From the NCBI RefSeq assembly GCF_004962245.1, contig NZ_SUHQ01000009.1, positions 62,001 to 126,000 of the forward strand: a stretch of 64,000 bases of DNA. The letters are read 5' to 3'. Shown here piece by piece: positions 61,660-64,000 of the stretch. Origin of the DNA: Mesorhizobium sp. GTDB taxonomy: Bacteria > Pseudomonadota > Alphaproteobacteria > Rhizobiales > Rhizobiaceae. Numbering within the stretch: the stretch's first letter is position 1; each line of letters opens with the position of its first letter. Both the position numbers and the translations under genes were made by a program. Below the pieces are notes generated by a model. It did no database searches and was not told the origin of the DNA. It was given only the letters and a program-made list of their open reading frames with translations.

Positions 61660-63057
61660 CTATTTCATCATGGCCTTTTCGGCGGTTCCCACTTCGCGGA
61701 CCGACGCCTCGAAAGCATGGTTGAGGGCAAAGTCGACGCCCTCGAGTTCCACCTTCGCCGGCACGCGCAGGAGGTTCATGCTGTTGAGGATCTTGCATGC
61801 GACGAAGGTGGGAACGAAACCGAGCACGAACATCAGCACTGCGCCCGCGAAATTACCGAGCGGGTTGATGTGCGCGAAGCCCTCATAGGGCGAGGACGGC
61901 TGTCCCCACAGCATGAAGCCCGCCACCACGACCCCGAGGAAGCCGCCATAGCCGTGCACGGCAACGGCCCCCACCGCATCATCGATCTTGAAGCGGCGTT
62001 CGACGAAATAGTGCAGCTTGTAGCAGATGGTCGGGACGATCGCGCCGATCAGCAGCGCCTGGATCGGGTGATAGAGGTCGTTGCCGGCCGAGGCCGAGAT
62101 GACGCCGCAAAGCCCCATCGAGAATGTCCAGAACGGGTCGCCTTTCGAGACGAGGTAGCCGGCCATCATGCCGCCCGACAACGACATCAGGAAGTTGAAG
62201 GTGATCGCCGAGAGCGTCGTCGGCGCGAGATAGATGTTGGTCGCCGTCCAGGTCTCGCCGGTGATCTGGCCGGCAATCGTGGCCGGGCTGATCAGCGGAA
62301 TGTTGCACGCGGCATAGAAGCCCCAGAAGCCGGTGTAGATCAGGAACAGGCCGATCGTGACCAGCCACACATTGTGCGGCGGGATGTCTCGCGGCGTGCC
62401 GTCGGCCTTGAACTTGCCGATGCGCGGACCGAGCACGATGAGGAAGGCGAGTGCTGCTCCGCCGGCGATGGCGTGCACGACGCCCGATGCATAAGCGTCG
62501 TGATAACCCCAAAGCTTCACCATCCAGCCTTGCGGATGCCAGCCCCAGGACGCGTCGAGGATCCACAGGACCGAGCCGATCAGCACCGCGACGATCCAGA
62601 ACGCACCCGAGCGTGCGCGCTCTATGATCGAGCCCGAGATGATCGACGCCGTCGTGATGGAAAACAGCAGGAAGGCGCCCCAGAACACGCCGTTGAGTCG
62701 ATGCCACAGCGCGGCGTCGGCTGGCGTTACTCCGGTCTCGCCTGGATTGACGCCGGACAGGTGAGTGCCCATCAGCGGATTCCACGCTTCAGCGAAGGGT
62801 GCCGTGACAAGCCCGCCCGCGATGCCCGGCCCGTTGGGGAAGCCGAAATAGATCCACCAGCCGAAAAAATAGAACGTGACCGTGACGAGCGGGATCGCCA
62901 TCGCGTTCTTCATGAGCGTCTTCAGGTGATTGCGCCGGCGCGACACGCCGACCTCGTAGGTGCAGAACCCGACATGGATGAGGAACATCATGACGATGGT
63001 CACCCAATAGTAGAATTCGGTGAAAATGGTCGTTAGAGCGTTGAGATTCCCTTCCAT
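61660..63057 (-). CDS. amt: Ammonium/methylammonium transporter (Amt family)
   Basis: A 465-residue Amt/MEP/Rh channel with 11 expected membrane segments. The two pore histidines are in YASGVVHAIAGG and GAVAVHGYGGFLG; ASWGWHPQGWMVKLW and SLSGGMMAGYLVS are also typical. Amt proteins conduct methylammonium as well as ammonium, so here it likely serves the methylamine pathway encoded next to it. No GlnK gene is seen beside it, unlike the usual glnK-amtB pair. It is divergent from the GcvT gene at 63225. Confidence 0.9.
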   Translation of the reverse strand: MEGNLNALTTIFTEFYYWVTIVMMFLIHVGFCTYEVGVSRRRNHLKTLMKNAMAIPLVTVTFYFFGWWIYFGFPNGPGIAGGLVTAPFAEAWNPLMGTHLSGVNPGETGVTPADAALWHRLNGVFWGAFLLFSITTASIISGSIIERARSGAFWIVAVLIGSVLWILDASWGWHPQGWMVKLWGYHDAYASGVVHAIAGGAALAFLIVLGPRIGKFKADGTPRDIPPHNVWLVTIGLFLIYTGFWGFYAACNIPLISPATIAGQITGETWTATNIYLAPTTLSAITFNFLMSLSGGMMAGYLVSKGDPFWTFSMGLCGVISASAGNDLYHPIQALLIGAIVPTICYKLHYFVERRFKIDDAVGAVAVHGYGGFLGVVVAGFMLWGQPSSPYEGFAHINPLGNFAGAVLMFVLGFVPTFVACKILNSMNLLRVPAKVELEGVDFALNHAFEASVREVGTAEKAMMK

Positions 63058-63224
63058 TTCATGTCCCCTCCGTTCAGTTGCGTTCCTTGCCTCTCAGTAA
63101 AACTTTTTGCATCTTAGTATTGCGCGCTTTTGGAGTTTTGAGTCAATATGGCGTGGACCGCCGCGTGGCTCTGACGCCTTGAAGCGGCGAAACGTCGGCA
63201 ATCGTGTTGAGGAGAAGCAAGTCC

Positions 63225-64000
63225 ATGACGGCATCCTGGAGATTTTCGACCTTGGCGGATCGCCATCGTGCGCTCGGTTCGAAGCTCGAAGACTGGAGCG
63301 GTATGGGCACCGCCTGGACTTACGACAAGGACGCCGACGAGGAGTATATCGCCATCCGCACCAAGGCCGGGCTGATGGACGTGTCGGGCCTGAAGAAGGT
63401 CCACATCACCGGGCCGCATGCCTCGCACCTGATCGACCTCGCAACGACACGCGACGTCGAGAAGATCTATCCCGGCAAGTCGGCCTATGCCTGCATGCTC
63501 AACGAGGCGGGCAAGTTCACCGACGACTGCATCCTCTACCGCACCGGCCCGAATGCCTGGATGGTCGTGCACGGTTCGGGTACCGGTCATGAGGAGTTGC
63601 AGCGCGCCGCCATGGGCCGCGATGTCTCGCTGCGCTTCGACGACAATCTGCACGACCTTTCGCTGCAGGGTCCGATAGCCGTCGACTATCTGGCAAAGCA
63701 TGTGCCGGGCATTCGCGACCTCAACTATTTCCACCACATGCAGACGCAGCTGTTCGGTTTTCCGGTGATGATCTCGCGCACCGGCTACACTGGTGAACGC
63801 GGTTACGAGATTTTCTGCCGCGGCCAGGATGCCGGCACGATCTGGGACACCATTCTCGATGAGGGCAAGAGCGCCGGCATCATCCCGTGCCGGTTCACCA
63901 CGCTCGACATGCTGCGCGTCGAGAGCTACCTCCTGTTCTACCCCTACGACAATTCGCAGAAATATCCGTTCGAGAACGAAGGCCCCGGCGACACGCTGTG
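63225..64000 (+). CDS. GcvT-family aminomethyltransferase-like protein (3' end outside window)
   Basis: An open frame from ATG at 63225 (GAGGAG about ten bases upstream) runs to the window edge, giving 258 residues with no stop. LMDVSGLKKVHITGPHASHL, LQGPIAVDYLAKHV and SRTGYTGERGYEIFCRG are the GcvT folate-binding domain signature. It is divergent from amt. It is not the mgdC GcvT domain nor the DUF1989 fusion, so the locus has a third folate-dependent C1 enzyme. A demethylase role for a methylated amine is possible; length and C-terminus are needed to say more. Confidence 0.85.
   Translation, partial: MTASWRFSTLADRHRALGSKLEDWSGMGTAWTYDKDADEEYIAIRTKAGLMDVSGLKKVHITGPHASHLIDLATTRDVEKIYPGKSAYACMLNEAGKFTDDCILYRTGPNAWMVVHGSGTGHEELQRAAMGRDVSLRFDDNLHDLSLQGPIAVDYLAKHVPGIRDLNYFHHMQTQLFGFPVMISRTGYTGERGYEIFCRGQDAGTIWDTILDEGKSAGIIPCRFTTLDMLRVESYLLFYPYDNSQKYPFENEGPGDTL

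Noticed and set aside
61717..63036. 439-codon frame on the + strand
   Set aside because: Antisense to amt.

Overview
The base composition, long overlapping operons, RibH2-type lumazine synthase, erythritol locus and a Rhizobium-type mosaic repeat point to an alphaproteobacterium of the Rhizobiales, most like Mesorhizobium. This is inference from gene content; no rRNA or tRNA gene was seen. Nearly all genes are catabolic or transport functions for plant-derived sugars and methylated amines.

Region 1 (1-10.6 kb) is an erythritol locus: eryA (5' end outside the window), a 2-hydroxyacid dehydrogenase, eryB and eryC on +, a class II aldolase on -, then a DeoR regulator, eryH (TIM-like) and eryI (RpiB-like) on +. 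Convergent to it is a - strand operon ribH2-dhaK-dhaL led by an FMN riboswitch that carries a RIME-like repeat in its variable arm. Region 2 (10.6-25.9 kb) looks like an oxidative D-apiose pathway: DUF1537 kinase (OiaK-like), RuBisCO-like protein, NanR-type GntR regulator, apionolactonase, Gfo/Idh/MocA dehydrogenase, a ribose-type ABC transporter with a DUF2291 protein, and the apionate oxidoisomerase. The last gene is separated from the rest by two unrelated envelope-type genes (22.0-25.0 kb). Three intergenic regions of region 2 share the 10-mer CTGGTATAAT, which contains the GGTATA hexamer known for NanR. If the RuBisCO-like protein is a decarboxylase, region 2 yields L-erythrulose 1-phosphate, the substrate of the region 1 isomerases, so both loci would converge on D-erythrose 4-phosphate.

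Region 3 (26.2-35.6 kb) holds mtnA and mtnK divergent from a second ribose-type ABC transporter, with one palindrome covering both promoters, followed by a class II aldolase-SDR fusion and a SorC-type regulator. It looks like a pathway for an imported 5-deoxy- or 5-methylthio-pentose. Region 4 (35.7-47.1 kb) is mixed: a ParDE-type toxin-antitoxin pair, an acyl-CoA synthetase, a transposase remnant, small single genes, a TetR-MFP-RND efflux operon with a clear operator, and an aldehyde dehydrogenase pseudogene.

Region 5 (47.2-64 kb) is a complete N-methylglutamate pathway for methylamine use on the - strand: ammonium transporter, a 72-residue membrane protein, mgsABC, gmaS, mgdABCD, a DUF1989-GcvT fusion and an APC permease. 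A second GcvT-family gene starts divergently at 63225 and runs off the window. Together these would take up methylamine, release its nitrogen as glutamate or ammonium, and pass the C1 unit to tetrahydrofolate.
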